DNA from: Mesonia profundi
GTDB lineage: Bacteria; Bacteroidota; Bacteroidia; Flavobacteriales; Flavobacteriaceae
Direction of reading: 5' to 3'
Length of the DNA: 64,000 nucleotides
Assembly (NCBI RefSeq): GCF_031085155.1
Contig: NZ_JAVHUL010000003.1
Span: forward strand, 62,001 to 126,000
The position numbers and the translations under genes were made by a program. This document shows, piece after piece, positions 27,095 to 36,032 of this stretch. The first letter of the stretch is position 1. The number at the start of each line of letters is the position of its first letter. The notes under the pieces were generated by a model. It made no database searches. It saw only the letters and a list, made by a program, of their open reading frames with translations, and was not told where the DNA came from.

Positions 27095-27697
27095 ATGGCA
27101 AAGAGAAATGCACCAGAAGTAAATGCAGGTTCGATGGCAGATATTGCTTTCTTACTGCTTATCTTTTTCTTGGTGACAACTACTATAGAAACCGATGCTG
27201 GGATCAATAGTAAATTGCCACCAATTGAAGATGTTCCAGAAAATCCACCTCCACGTAAAGAGAAAAATATTTTTATTGTATTGGTGAATGCAAATGAAGA
27301 GTTATTGGTTGAGGATGAAAGAATGAATCTTAAAGACCTAAGACAGGCTGCAATTGATTTCCTAGATAATGGAGGTCAAGATTGTAATTACTGTCAGGGG
27401 CGTAGAGATCCAGCTTCATCAGATAATCCTTTAAAAGCAGTAGTTTCTTTACAAAACGATAGAGAAACCGAGTATGGCGCATATATTGCCGTACAGAATG
27501 AATTGGTTGCGGCTTTTAATTTCTTAAGAAATAGAGAAGCCAATCGTTTGTTTGGAAAATCTTTTGTGAAGATGGAAAGAGACTTTAACGATTCAGAATA
27601 CCGAGGAAGTAAAGAAAAGCTGGAAGAAGATATTAAAACTATTAGAGCTATGTTTCCTTTAAACTTATCGGAAGCTGAACCTAAAGAGAGAAAATAA
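27095..27697 (+). CDS. exbD: ExbD/TolR-family biopolymer transporter, CxxC variant
   Basis: The 200-residue protein has one N-terminal membrane helix containing the proton-carrying aspartate (Asp16 in SMADIAFLLLIFFLV), then a periplasmic domain. An inserted loop carries Cys97 and Cys100 (DCNYCQGRRDP), which classical ExbD lacks, followed by DRETEYGAYIAVQNELVAAFNF. The CxxC could form a disulfide or bind metal. It is the first of two tandem exbD genes; the proteins probably form a heterodimer. Confidence 0.9.
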   Translation: MAKRNAPEVNAGSMADIAFLLLIFFLVTTTIETDAGINSKLPPIEDVPENPPPRKEKNIFIVLVNANEELLVEDERMNLKDLRQAAIDFLDNGGQDCNYCQGRRDPASSDNPLKAVVSLQNDRETEYGAYIAVQNELVAAFNFLRNREANRLFGKSFVKMERDFNDSEYRGSKEKLEEDIKTIRAMFPLNLSEAEPKERK

Positions 27698-27717
27698 AAG
27701 ACAAATAAAAATTCATT

Positions 27718-28200
27718 ATGTCTAAATTTAGAAAGAAAAAAAGCGGAGACTTGCCGGCTATATCAACGGCCTCACTGCCAGATATTGTATTTATGTTACT
27801 GTTCTTTTTTATGGTGGCAACCACGATGAGGGATACTACTTTAATGGTTGAGAATAATTTGCCTTTTGCAGATCAAGTTGAAAAACTAGAGAAGAAAGAT
27901 TTGGTAATGTATGTTTATGCGGGGAAACCTAGCGAACGTTATCAAAGACAATTTGGTAAAGAAGCCCGGGTTCAGTTAAATGATAAGTTTGCAGATGTTT
28001 CAGATATCAAAGAATTTATTATTTCGGAAAGAGAATCTAAGAGAGAAGAATTACAGAATTTATTAACTACTTCTCTTAAAGTAGATACAAAAACCAATAT
28101 GGGTCTTGTAGCAGATATCAAATATGAATTAAGAAAAGCAGAAGCTTATAGAGTGAATTATACGACTAAGAATGGTAAAGCTTCTCAAAATATGAACTAA
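27718..28200 (+). CDS. exbD: Second ExbD/TolR-family protein
   Basis: The 160-residue protein has a basic N-terminus and a membrane helix with the conserved aspartate Asp22 in SLPDIVFMLLFFFMV, followed by a shorter periplasmic domain than its neighbour and no cysteine pair. It is the last gene of the operon and is followed by a strong terminator. Paired dissimilar ExbD genes are common in Bacteroidota. Confidence 0.9.
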   Translation: MSKFRKKKSGDLPAISTASLPDIVFMLLFFFMVATTMRDTTLMVENNLPFADQVEKLEKKDLVMYVYAGKPSERYQRQFGKEARVQLNDKFADVSDIKEFIISERESKREELQNLLTTSLKVDTKTNMGLVADIKYELRKAEAYRVNYTTKNGKASQNMN

Positions 28201-28220
28201 CAAGTTTTAACTTTTAACTC

Positions 28221-28252
28221 AAAAAACATCCAATTTCAATTGGATGTTTTTT
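28221..28252. terminator. Terminator after the exbBD operon
   Basis: AAAAAACATCCAATT pairs perfectly with AATTGGATGTTTTTT over a 2-base loop, 20 bases after the last exbD stop. The T-rich right arm supports plus-strand termination. Confidence 0.9.
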
Positions 28253-28495
28253 GTTTTTATATATTAGTGTTCGGTTAAAAACGTTAAAAGTGTAGTCGCC
28301 TTAATGATGGGAGCGGGAAACAAAACATTCTTATATTCGGTTAATATTTCTGAAATTAAATAACTTTTATAAATTAAACAATTGTTTACTAGTTGGTTAA
28401 TGTTAAGGCTAGCTTCTATGATCTAAAACGTAGGGTCTAACATCTTAGTCGGGCATAACTAGTTTTTATACTTTCGTTTTAAGTATCTTTCCTCT

Positions 28496-29194
28496 ATGAA
28501 AAATGTGCTATTCCTTTGTTTCGCTTTATTTTTTTTTGCGACCAGCTTTTCGCAAGAAATCCAGGCGATAGACACTACTTCTGTTGCAGTAGATAGTCTG
28601 TACCGCGAGGATCAATTCTATGCTGGCTTTGGCTTTAATTTGTTGCTTAATCGCCCAGAGGGAATAAAACAATCTGGATTCTCTGGAGGTTTGCATTTTG
28701 GGTTTACGCGGGATATGCCTATTAATAAAAGAAGAAATAAAGCCATAGGGCTTGGTTTGGGAATGTCTATCAATTCTTACGGCTTTAATTTACTGATCGA
28801 TGAAAAGGAAAACGAAACCACTTTTGATGTCATCGAAAATAACTACGATACCAATAGATTAACCAACTACCTTATTGAAATGCCCTTAGAATACCGTTGG
28901 AGAACTTCTACGGCTTCCGATTATAAATTTTGGAGGATTTATACGGGATTGCGATTGGGCTATGTATTTTGGTCTAAAGCAAACTACGTTGCTGGTGATG
29001 TTAAAATTAGAGATAAGCACCTCAATGCGCTAGATAATTTTAGGTACGGACTCACTTTTACCTTTGGCTATAATACCTTTAATTTTAATGTCTATTACAG
29101 TTTAAATCCCTTCTTTGATGGAACTTTAGGCGATACAGTAGAAGAAGTGGGGCTAAATCCCCTTAAGATTGGGATTATGTTTTATATCCTTTAA
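28496..29194 (+). CDS. Outer-membrane beta-barrel protein (porin/PorT-like)
   Basis: The 232-residue protein has a signal peptide (MKNVLFLCFALFFFATSFSQ). The mature part is dense in alternating aromatic and glycine residues (AGFGFNLLLNRP, GLRLGYVFWS) and ends in a hydrophobic strand, FKIL-like in shape. This fits an eight-stranded outer-membrane barrel of the porin/PorT-like group. A direct assignment to the T9SS component PorT is not supported, because neighbours and motifs do not match. Its stop overlaps the convergent next gene by 4 bases. Confidence 0.75.
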   Translation: MKNVLFLCFALFFFATSFSQEIQAIDTTSVAVDSLYREDQFYAGFGFNLLLNRPEGIKQSGFSGGLHFGFTRDMPINKRRNKAIGLGLGMSINSYGFNLLIDEKENETTFDVIENNYDTNRLTNYLIEMPLEYRWRTSTASDYKFWRIYTGLRLGYVFWSKANYVAGDVKIRDKHLNALDNFRYGLTFTFGYNTFNFNVYYSLNPFFDGTLGDTVEEVGLNPLKIGIMFYIL

Positions 29195-29790
29195 TACCAG
29201 AGTAAACTTAAATACGGAATAATTCCTATTGAAGCACCCCACACTAATTCTTTTCCAGTATGCGCTTTTAGCTGCAGTCTTGAAGTAGCAATCCACCCCA
29301 TTAAGAAAATTAAGAGCGAAATAAGATAAATCATATTAGTTTGATACAAAAAGCTAAGCATGGTAATAAAAGCAAGCACTCCCATAATTCCCATCATGTG
29401 TAAACTAGCTTTCACTTTAAAGTAAGCTAGAATCAACGCGAGCATATTGGAATAAAGAATACAAGTAAAAAAAAAGTAAAGCTCGGTTTGCTCATAACTT
29501 TTTAAGATAAAGTTATTGACCGTTAATAGTATGATGCAAAAAAACAATAAAGGAATCTTTCTTTCCTGAACACTTCTTAAATGAACACTTTGTATGATTT
29601 TCAAATTCTTTAACAAAAAGAAAAAAACGATAGGAATAAAAATGGTAAGAATACTAATCGCTAAAATTTTTGCTTTAGCAATAGGGTCCGGTGAAAATCT
29701 AGGTGTCAAAACAAAATAGAGTAGACTCCCCAATAACGGCATTAATATGGGGTGTAGGAAGTAAGAAGCAGATTTAATGAATACACGCAT
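29191..29790 (-). CDS. Integral membrane protein, PAP2-like
   Basis: The 199-residue protein has about six membrane helices. The motifs KASLHMMG and SRLQLKAHTGKELVWGASIG resemble the second and third signature motifs of PAP2 lipid phosphatases (the His, and the SR...H...G string). The first motif (KxxxxxxRP) is not clear; the nearest candidate is RSVQERKIPL. I infer a PAP2-like fold, possibly with lipid pyrophosphate phosphatase activity. It lies 9 bases downstream of rpoN on the same strand. Confidence 0.7.
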   Translation of the reverse strand: MRVFIKSASYFLHPILMPLLGSLLYFVLTPRFSPDPIAKAKILAISILTIFIPIVFFFLLKNLKIIQSVHLRSVQERKIPLLFFCIILLTVNNFILKSYEQTELYFFFTCILYSNMLALILAYFKVKASLHMMGIMGVLAFITMLSFLYQTNMIYLISLLIFLMGWIATSRLQLKAHTGKELVWGASIGIIPYLSLLWY

Positions 29791-29799
29791 AAAAGCAAT

Positions 29800-31257
29800 T
29801 TAAATTTCTTTTCTAAGCCTTGCTACAGGAATATCTAATTGCTCTCTATATTTTGCTACGGTTCGCCTAGCAATAGGGTAGCCTTTTTCCTTTAATACTT
29901 TTGCCAGTTTATCATCGGTTAGAGGTTTTTTCTTATCCTCATCCTCAATGCTCATCTCTAGGATTTTCTTAATCTCTAAGGTAGAAACCTCTTCTCCTTG
30001 ATCATTCGTCATCGATTCCGAAAAGAATTCTTTAATCAATTTGGTACCATAAGGCGTATCCACATATTTACTGTTTGCCACCCGACTTACGGTAGAAACA
30101 TCCATATCAATTTTTTCGGCGATATCTTTTAAAATCATGGGATTCAGATCGCGCTCATCACCGGTCATAAAATATTCATATTGATGATGCATAATGGCAT
30201 TCATTGTCACAAATAAGGTTTCTTGGCGTTGTCTAATTGCTTCTATAAACCATTTGGCAGAGTCCAGTTTTTGTTTGATAAACATCACGGCATCTTTCTG
30301 CTTCTTGCTTTTTTCTTTGGATTCCTTATAGCCTTTCAGCATGTTATTGTATTCCCGAGAAACATGCATCGTTGGGGCATTTCTTCCGTTAAGCGTTAAT
30401 TCCAACTCTCCATCTTTAATCTTAATGGTAAAATCGGGTACTACGTGCTCTACGATTCTAGTATTGGTAGAGTAAGAGCCTCCGGGTTTAGGATTAAGGT
30501 GTGATATCTCGTCAATCACCTCCCTCAATTGATCTTCGGTAATATTAAATTTAGAAATCAGTTTCTGGTAATGCCTCTTACTAAATTGTTCAAAAGCATT
30601 TTCCATCATATCGATAGATAACTCCACTAACGGAGTGGCTTCTCTTCTCTTTAACTGAATAAGTAGACACTCTTGTAACGAACGTGCTCCAACTCCCGCA
30701 GGGTCTAGCTCGTGTACCAATTTAAAAACTTTTTCTACCGTCTCCTCATCGGTGTAAATATTTTGAGTAAAAGCAAGGTCATCAACAATATCGCTGGTTT
30801 CTCTACGTATATAACCACTTTCATCTACGCTACCGACAAGAAATTCGGCGATTTTCTTTTCCTCTTCATCGAGTCTAAAGGTTTGCAATTGCGTTTTTAA
30901 ATGCTGAGAAAAGGAAATACCAGACGCATAAGGGATGCTTTTTTCGTCATCATCTTTGCTGTAATTATTCGCTTGCGTTCTATAACTTGGGATTTCATCA
31001 TCGCTTAAATACTCGTCCACATCAATTTCAGATTCGGTTTCAATGATTTCCGAATCACTTTCCATCTCCTCATTTTTAAACTCATCTTCATACTCATCGG
31101 TAGATTCTTTCCCACTATCCAAGGCAGGATTTTCTTCCAACTCTTGCTTTACACGTTGTTCAAAAGCTTGCGTAGGAAGTTGTATCAGTTTCATTAACTG
31201 AATCTGCTGCGGAGATAACTTTTGTGAAAGTTTAAAATTTAGTTGCTGCTTAAGCAT
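29800..31257 (-). CDS. rpoN: RNA polymerase sigma-54 factor
   Basis: The 485-residue protein begins with the Gln/Leu-rich activator-interaction region (LSPQQIQLMKLIQLP), followed by an acidic region II (about 45-100), the core-binding domain and the C-terminal RpoN box ARRTVAKYREQL. It directs transcription from -24/-12 promoters and requires enhancer-binding activators, none of which are encoded here. Confidence 0.96.
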   Translation of the reverse strand: MLKQQLNFKLSQKLSPQQIQLMKLIQLPTQAFEQRVKQELEENPALDSGKESTDEYEDEFKNEEMESDSEIIETESEIDVDEYLSDDEIPSYRTQANNYSKDDDEKSIPYASGISFSQHLKTQLQTFRLDEEEKKIAEFLVGSVDESGYIRRETSDIVDDLAFTQNIYTDEETVEKVFKLVHELDPAGVGARSLQECLLIQLKRREATPLVELSIDMMENAFEQFSKRHYQKLISKFNITEDQLREVIDEISHLNPKPGGSYSTNTRIVEHVVPDFTIKIKDGELELTLNGRNAPTMHVSREYNNMLKGYKESKEKSKKQKDAVMFIKQKLDSAKWFIEAIRQRQETLFVTMNAIMHHQYEYFMTGDERDLNPMILKDIAEKIDMDVSTVSRVANSKYVDTPYGTKLIKEFFSESMTNDQGEEVSTLEIKKILEMSIEDEDKKKPLTDDKLAKVLKEKGYPIARRTVAKYREQLDIPVARLRKEI

Positions 31258-31277
31258 AAATCATAGGATTATACCTA

Positions 31278-31285
31278 CAAAAGTA
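31278..31285 (-). promoter_or_regulatory. Candidate -7 element for rpoN
   Basis: Minus-strand TACTTTTG fits TAnnTTTG, 21 bases before the rpoN ATG. A TTTG lies 25 bases further upstream. Confidence 0.4.
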
Positions 31286-31350
31286 ACGAAAAAGCTGATA
31301 GTTCTCTTACCAAAGTTTTGTTAAGCTTCAATTTAGGTATAAGAAGAGGC

Positions 31351-32205
31351 TTAAAACTTTAAAAATCGCTTAGAAAGTTGAGATTCTAACGCGTGAGTAT
31401 CAGAAGTTATGGGGTGTTTGAATTGCAATTTATAAGCGGTTAAATAAATTGCTTTCTGAAGAAAAAATTTGGCGCCATAGCTTTCATCTCCCACAATAGG
31501 GAAGCCGTGCATAGATAAATGTTTTCTCAATTGATGCGTTCTTCCCGTAAGCGGATTTAATTCTACCAAGCTAAAATCATTTCCTTCTTTTTGATAGAAT
31601 TTAGTAGCTTTTGCAAGGGTTTCCGAAGCTTTGCCGTCCAGTTCATCGTTGATGATCTGTTCTTCTTCGCTAAATTTTCCTTCTACAATCGCCAAGTAAG
31701 TTTTGCTGATTTCTTTGCGTTCAAAGGCAAGGGATAATTGCGCTTGCGCGGATTTAGTCTTGGCAACGAGCAACAATCCGCTAGTGGGATTATCTAATCG
31801 GTGTACCGGAAGCGGATAAACCAACGCATCTGGTTGAGTGGAACTAGTCAGGTTAAAAGGGAGTGCATTTTCTATGGTTTTAAAGTAATTTCCGTTGGTA
31901 GGATACCCTGAAGGTTTCTCAATCACCGCTAAGAAATCATCTTCAAAAACTACTGAAAACGAAAGTTGGAAGATTTTTTTTGGCTTCACCGGTTCTTCCA
32001 AAAGCTGTAATTCCTGTCCTTCCTGAATCCAGTCGGCCGTACGCGCCACTTTTCCGTTAAGGAGAATTCGCTCTTTCTTAAGTGCTTTTTTTACCGCGTT
32101 TCTAGAGTTGAGTAAATCAAAAACTTGGGAAGCATATTCTTGCAATCGAATAGCTTCTTTTATGTGGGGAACAGTATGTTTTTCTATAGCCTTAGAGGAC
32201 GTCAT
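31351..32205 (-). CDS. RluA-family RNA pseudouridine synthase
   Basis: The 284-residue enzyme has an N-terminal S4-like RNA-binding domain (about residues 20-68, LLNSRNAVKKALKKERILLN). The catalytic domain follows, with HRLDNPTSGLLL and catalytic Asp138. Later motifs include NPLTGRTHQLRKH and IVGDESYGA. It isomerises uridine in rRNA or tRNA; the target base cannot be read from sequence. Confidence 0.9.
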   Translation of the reverse strand: MTSSKAIEKHTVPHIKEAIRLQEYASQVFDLLNSRNAVKKALKKERILLNGKVARTADWIQEGQELQLLEEPVKPKKIFQLSFSVVFEDDFLAVIEKPSGYPTNGNYFKTIENALPFNLTSSTQPDALVYPLPVHRLDNPTSGLLLVAKTKSAQAQLSLAFERKEISKTYLAIVEGKFSEEEQIINDELDGKASETLAKATKFYQKEGNDFSLVELNPLTGRTHQLRKHLSMHGFPIVGDESYGAKFFLQKAIYLTAYKLQFKHPITSDTHALESQLSKRFLKF

Positions 32206-32229
32206 TTATTTTTTATCTTTAACCTAAAA

Positions 32230-32237
32230 TATATTTG
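32230..32237 (+). promoter_or_regulatory. TAnnTTTG motif abutting a start codon
   Basis: TATATTTG ends immediately before the ATG at 32238. If used as a -7 box, the transcript would begin within the first codons, so the gene would be leaderless or start further in. It may be coincidental. Confidence 0.3.
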
Positions 32238-33152
32238 ATGCGATTAATCCTATTTCTTTTTTTATATCCCATTTTGTCCACAGCTCAAGTATTTACTTCT
32301 AAGTTAAAATCTGCCGAGAAACAAGAGCCTTTGGGCTATGTGAATGTAAGTATTTTAGATAAAAAAATAGGTACAAATACCAATTCTAAAGGTGAATTTT
32401 CCTTAGACTTAGAAAAGTATAAACAAGATAGCTTATTGATCAGCCACTTGGGTTATGAGTCTAAAAAAATTTCAATTGGAACCTTGTTAGAGCAAGCTCA
32501 AGAATATCAAGAAATTTATTTAGAAACTACTTACGAAGTTATGGACGAAGTGGTATTGCAAGTGAAAAGGAAAAAATACGGAAGTAAGCACCGTTTAGGA
32601 TTACGAAAAAAATGGTTTTCGAGCAAAATTGGCGTCCAATTTGGAATGGAGCAAGCCATTTATATTCCTAATGAAAAAGAAAAAAAAGGAAAAGTAGAAG
32701 AAGTTAGTTTTTGGGTTGGGGAACAAGAGGAGTTATTTTATAACAGTAAATTAACTTGGTTTAGAATTAAGTTTTATAACTATGATGAAGATAAAGATGA
32801 ACCCGGAGCGCTGCTTTCCTATGAAAATCTTGTTATAAAACCTGATGGAAATACAAAGCAACAATTAAGCATAGAGCTAAGTAAGTTTGCTATTCCTTTC
32901 CTTAAAAACGGAATATGCGTTGTCATTGAAACTATTAATCCTAACCCAACTGAGGGGAGCGATAACCAATTTATGACTTATCCTAAATTAATTTATTCGC
33001 GAGAAAAAAATAATAGAGCTTGGATGAGCTACCGCGGAAATAATTGGCAACACCGCTCTAAAAAACATCGAGTAACGAAAACAGTTCTAGGTAATGAGAA
33101 GAAATTTTACCTCACTCCAGTTGTAAAAATCAAAGTAAGGTATGAGAAGTAA
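32238..33152 (+). CDS. Carboxypeptidase-regulatory-like domain protein
   Basis: The ATG gives 304 residues; a TTG one codon earlier is not needed. A signal peptide (MRLILFLFLYPILSTAQ) is followed by a CarboxypepD_reg-like beta-sandwich domain at about 20-105 (EPLGYVNVSILDKKIGTNTN, and a HLGYESKKISI string typical of the family). The remaining 200 residues form a beta-rich domain seen in several flavobacterial envelope proteins. It is likely periplasmic or surface-facing. Function unknown. Confidence 0.8.
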   Translation: MRLILFLFLYPILSTAQVFTSKLKSAEKQEPLGYVNVSILDKKIGTNTNSKGEFSLDLEKYKQDSLLISHLGYESKKISIGTLLEQAQEYQEIYLETTYEVMDEVVLQVKRKKYGSKHRLGLRKKWFSSKIGVQFGMEQAIYIPNEKEKKGKVEEVSFWVGEQEELFYNSKLTWFRIKFYNYDEDKDEPGALLSYENLVIKPDGNTKQQLSIELSKFAIPFLKNGICVVIETINPNPTEGSDNQFMTYPKLIYSREKNNRAWMSYRGNNWQHRSKKHRVTKTVLGNEKKFYLTPVVKIKVRYEK

Positions 33153-33160
33153 CCTATAAA

Positions 33161-33191
33161 AAAAGCCAAATTGAATTTCAATCTGGCTTTT
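33161..33191. terminator. Hairpin terminator, imperfect
   Basis: AAAAGCCA and TGGCTTTT form the base of the hairpin, continued after one mismatch by ATTGA/TCAAT. It lies 9 bases after the preceding stop. Confidence 0.75.
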
Positions 33192-33226
33192 AGCTTTATT
33201 ATTTCTGATGTTTGTAGCAGAAGACT

Positions 33227-33253
33227 AAAGATTCCTCCTTCGTCGGAATGACA
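33227..33253. repeat. Dispersed repeat fragment with ATTCC/GGAAT hairpin
   Basis: ATTCCTCCTTCGTCGGAATGACA lies in the gap before asnS. I recall this CTTCGTCGGAATGAC string as a common interspersed intergenic element in Bacteroidota genomes. Only one copy is in this window. Confidence 0.4.
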
Positions 33254-33274
33254 ATACTGCAAAGCAATTCTGTT

Positions 33275-34723
33275 CTAGAAATCGGCGTTTTGCGGACTTC
33301 TAGGGTAAGGAATCACATCTCTAATGTTCCCCATTCCTGTGGCGAATAAAACCAAGCGTTCAAAACCTAAGCCAAATCCGCTATGGACGCAAGTTCCAAA
33401 TTTACGGGTGTCTAAATACCACCATAATTCTTCCTCATCGATGTCTAGCTCTTTCATTTTGGCTTGCAGTACGTCTAAACGCTCTTCACGTTGAGAACCT
33501 CCTACCATTTCTCCAATGCCTGGGAAAAGTACATCCATGGCTCTTACCGTTTTCCCATCTTCGTTTAAGCGCATGTAAAAGGCTTTGATATTGGCGGGGT
33601 AATCAAATAAAATTACCGGACATTTAAAATGTTTTTCAACCAAAAAGCGTTCGTGTTCACTCTGCAAATCTGCTCCCCATTCTTCAATCACATAATTGAA
33701 TTTTTTCTTTTTGTTGGGTTTAGAGTTTCTTAAGATATCTATGGCTTCGGTATAGCTGACGCGTTTAAAATTGTTCTGGGTGATAAACTTTAATTTATCA
33801 CGCAAGGTCATGGGAGCGCGATCTGCTTCCGGTTTGCTTTTATCTTCTTGAATTAATCTGTTTTCCAAGAAGGCCAAATCATCATCGCAATGTTCTAAAA
33901 TGTATTCTAAAACGTATTTGATAAAGTCTTCGGCAAGATCCATATTTCCGTCAAGGTCACAAAAAGCAACCTCAGGTTCAATCATCCAAAATTCAGCTAA
34001 ATGGCGAGAAGTGTTAGAATTTTCGGCTCTAAAAGTAGGGCCAAAGGTATATACTTGTCCTAACCCCAGCGCATAAGTTTCGGCTTCTAACTGTCCGCTT
34101 ACGGTAAGGTTGGTTTCTTTTCCGAAGAAATCTTCTTTGTAATTAATGCTTCCGTCTTCATTTTTAGCCACCTTGTTTAAGTCCATATTGGTCACCTTAA
34201 ACATTTCTCCGGCTCCTTCGGCATCACTACCTGTAATGATAGGTGTATTTACGTAATTGAAGCCATTTTGCTGAAAGTATTGATGAACAGCAAAAGAAAG
34301 CTTAGAACGCACTCGCATAATAGCACTAAAGGTGTTGGTGCGCACGCGTAAATGTGCTTGTTCTCTTAATTTTTCTAAGGAATGACGTTTAGGAGAAAGA
34401 ATAGTTTTCTTAACCTCTTCTGGATCTGCTTTTCCTAAGATTTCTATGTCTTGTACTTCGATTTCTACTTTTTGTCCTTGCCCTTCACTTTCTTTAAGTG
34501 TACCTTTTATAGCTACGGCAGCTCCAACATTAATTTGTTTTAAGGTTTCTTCGGGAGTATTTTCAAAATCTACAACACATTGTAAATTATTAATCGTAGA
34601 ACCATCATTTAGGGCGATAAAGCGGTTGCTTCTAAAAGCACGTACCCAGCCTTTTACATAAATTTCTTGTAAAACCGGATCGGTTTTAATTACATCTACA
34701 ATTTTGGTATGTTTCATCTTCAT
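33275..34723 (-). CDS. asnS: Asparaginyl-tRNA synthetase
   Basis: The 482-residue class II synthetase has an N-terminal OB-fold anticodon-binding domain (VKGWVRAFRSNRFIALNDGS). Catalytic motifs include TPIITGSDAEGAGEMF, FRAENSNTSRHLAEFWMIEPE and the C-terminal GFGLGFERLVLFATGMGNIRD motif 3. The absence of AspRS-specific insertions and the TxSRHL pattern favour Asn. It charges tRNA-Asn directly. Confidence 0.95.
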   Translation of the reverse strand: MKMKHTKIVDVIKTDPVLQEIYVKGWVRAFRSNRFIALNDGSTINNLQCVVDFENTPEETLKQINVGAAVAIKGTLKESEGQGQKVEIEVQDIEILGKADPEEVKKTILSPKRHSLEKLREQAHLRVRTNTFSAIMRVRSKLSFAVHQYFQQNGFNYVNTPIITGSDAEGAGEMFKVTNMDLNKVAKNEDGSINYKEDFFGKETNLTVSGQLEAETYALGLGQVYTFGPTFRAENSNTSRHLAEFWMIEPEVAFCDLDGNMDLAEDFIKYVLEYILEHCDDDLAFLENRLIQEDKSKPEADRAPMTLRDKLKFITQNNFKRVSYTEAIDILRNSKPNKKKKFNYVIEEWGADLQSEHERFLVEKHFKCPVILFDYPANIKAFYMRLNEDGKTVRAMDVLFPGIGEMVGGSQREERLDVLQAKMKELDIDEEELWWYLDTRKFGTCVHSGFGLGFERLVLFATGMGNIRDVIPYPRSPQNADF

Positions 34724-34736
34724 TTAATTTGAGCGA

Positions 34737-34767
34737 CAAATATAATTTTTAGCCCTAAGCTTAGCAA
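34737..34767 (-). promoter_or_regulatory. Promoter of asnS
   Basis: On the minus strand TTG (34767-34765) is followed after 20 bases by TATATTTG (34744-34737), a good match to the flavobacterial -33/-7 consensus. It lies 13 bases before the start codon. Confidence 0.6.
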
Positions 34768-34796
34768 GAAGTTAGGGGTAAAAGAAGTGCTACGTG

Positions 34797-35456
34797 CTAA
34801 TTTATTCGATAACTGATTGAAAAATGAGGGAAACGTATAAAATCTTGAAAAATAACGCTGGATTCAACGTCTTTACGGTTTTCAAAATTTGGCGTGTTAG
34901 AATGGTAAGTGACTATGTCTTTAAAGAAAATGGAAACCATCCAATCTTCGTCTAGTAAAAAACTAAAACCAGCGTCTAGATAGGTTTTTAAGTAATTGCT
35001 CGTTTGGGTATCAAGATTTTCTATTGCTGGGTTGACACGATAATGGTTATAATTAACACCTATTTCACTTTTAAGGTAAAATTGAGGTGTAATTTTTAAG
35101 AAGTAGTATTGTAGTTGTGCCCCGATTTTATAATTGAGCGAAGTGTTATTTTTATCTATTTCTTTTACTTCAAAAGAATCGTAACCAATGCCTAGTTGCC
35201 CGCCAATGAATAACCGATTGGCAATAGCATAATTTACTTGCGGAATAAACTCTAGGCGTAAACTATTATTTATTTCTTGATAATCAATATTATTGTTGTT
35301 GATTCTTGCCAATTCTCGGTTATAAAAAGATAATCCTGCTTTTGCTTCTACCCAAACTTCTCCTTTTTCTAAAGATTGGTTTTGAGCTGAAATATTATAG
35401 CCAGAGAAAAGTACTAAAATAAATATATTAAGATTTAAAAAATGGTTTCCTCCCAT
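34797..35456 (-). CDS. Putative outer-membrane beta-barrel protein
   Basis: The 219-residue protein has a signal peptide ending near SGYNISAQN. The mature part shows strong alternation with repeated aromatic and glycine residues (FIGGQLGIGYDSF, DAGFSFLLDEDWMVSIFF) and ends in SISYRIN. This is an outer-membrane barrel of unknown role. It overlaps the preceding lipoprotein gene by 22 bases, so the two should be translated together. AT-richer than the surrounding core genes. Confidence 0.75.
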   Translation of the reverse strand: MGGNHFLNLNIFILVLFSGYNISAQNQSLEKGEVWVEAKAGLSFYNRELARINNNNIDYQEINNSLRLEFIPQVNYAIANRLFIGGQLGIGYDSFEVKEIDKNNTSLNYKIGAQLQYYFLKITPQFYLKSEIGVNYNHYRVNPAIENLDTQTSNYLKTYLDAGFSFLLDEDWMVSIFFKDIVTYHSNTPNFENRKDVESSVIFQDFIRFPHFSISYRIN

Positions 35457-36028
35457 ACATCTGGAATGTTTTTTAAGTTTTCTAAATCCATGGATATAAA
35501 TATATAGTCTATATTTTCTTCTTTATAAAGATGTTTTGCTAAATTAATATATTTATCTTGTAAACCATCCATTTTTGTAGTGTAAAGAATTATAGTGGTT
35601 GTTTTATTTTTAGGAAAATCATAGATTTCTTGTGATTCAATACTTTTTAAAACCATTCCTTTATAAGTCTTTTCATTAGAAAGAAAATTTTCAATATCAG
35701 AATTATCTATTGCAGTAAAATTATCACAAGTATTTAATGGAACTTCATTACCATTTTCATCTTTTACCAATATTTTATCAATTGAAGTAGATTGTTTATT
35801 TTTTGTAAAAGAAATTAATGATGCTTCCATATTGTTTATAAAATCTGGGCTTGAAGCTTTTGATACATAATAGAACTTTGACTTTTTTACTTTTTGTGTA
35901 TCAGAAACTTTATTTAAATATGCTCCTGAGGGTAAAAGTTCTTCAGAAGCATTGTTTTTTGTTTCAAAACTAATTTTAATGCAAGAGGTCACCAACATAA
36001 AGATAGTTATATAAAAAATCCTTTTCAT
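35435..36028 (-). CDS. Lipoprotein of unknown function
   Basis: The 197-residue protein has a lipoprotein signal (MKRIFYITIFMLVTSC, Cys16) and a mixed alpha/beta body ending in NLKNIPDVWEETIF. I do not recognise a family. Its 3' end overlaps the barrel gene by 22 bases and its start lies 4 bases after the stop of another lipoprotein-like frame at 36033, suggesting a three-gene envelope unit. Confidence 0.75.
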   Translation of the reverse strand: MKRIFYITIFMLVTSCIKISFETKNNASEELLPSGAYLNKVSDTQKVKKSKFYYVSKASSPDFINNMEASLISFTKNKQSTSIDKILVKDENGNEVPLNTCDNFTAIDNSDIENFLSNEKTYKGMVLKSIESQEIYDFPKNKTTTIILYTTKMDGLQDKYINLAKHLYKEENIDYIFISMDLENLKNIPDVWEETIF

Positions 36029-36032
36029 TCAA

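Noticed and set aside
28496-29194. Assignment to the type IX secretion component PorT
   Set aside because: Only the general small-barrel character fits. Neighbouring genes and sequence motifs do not support this specific role.
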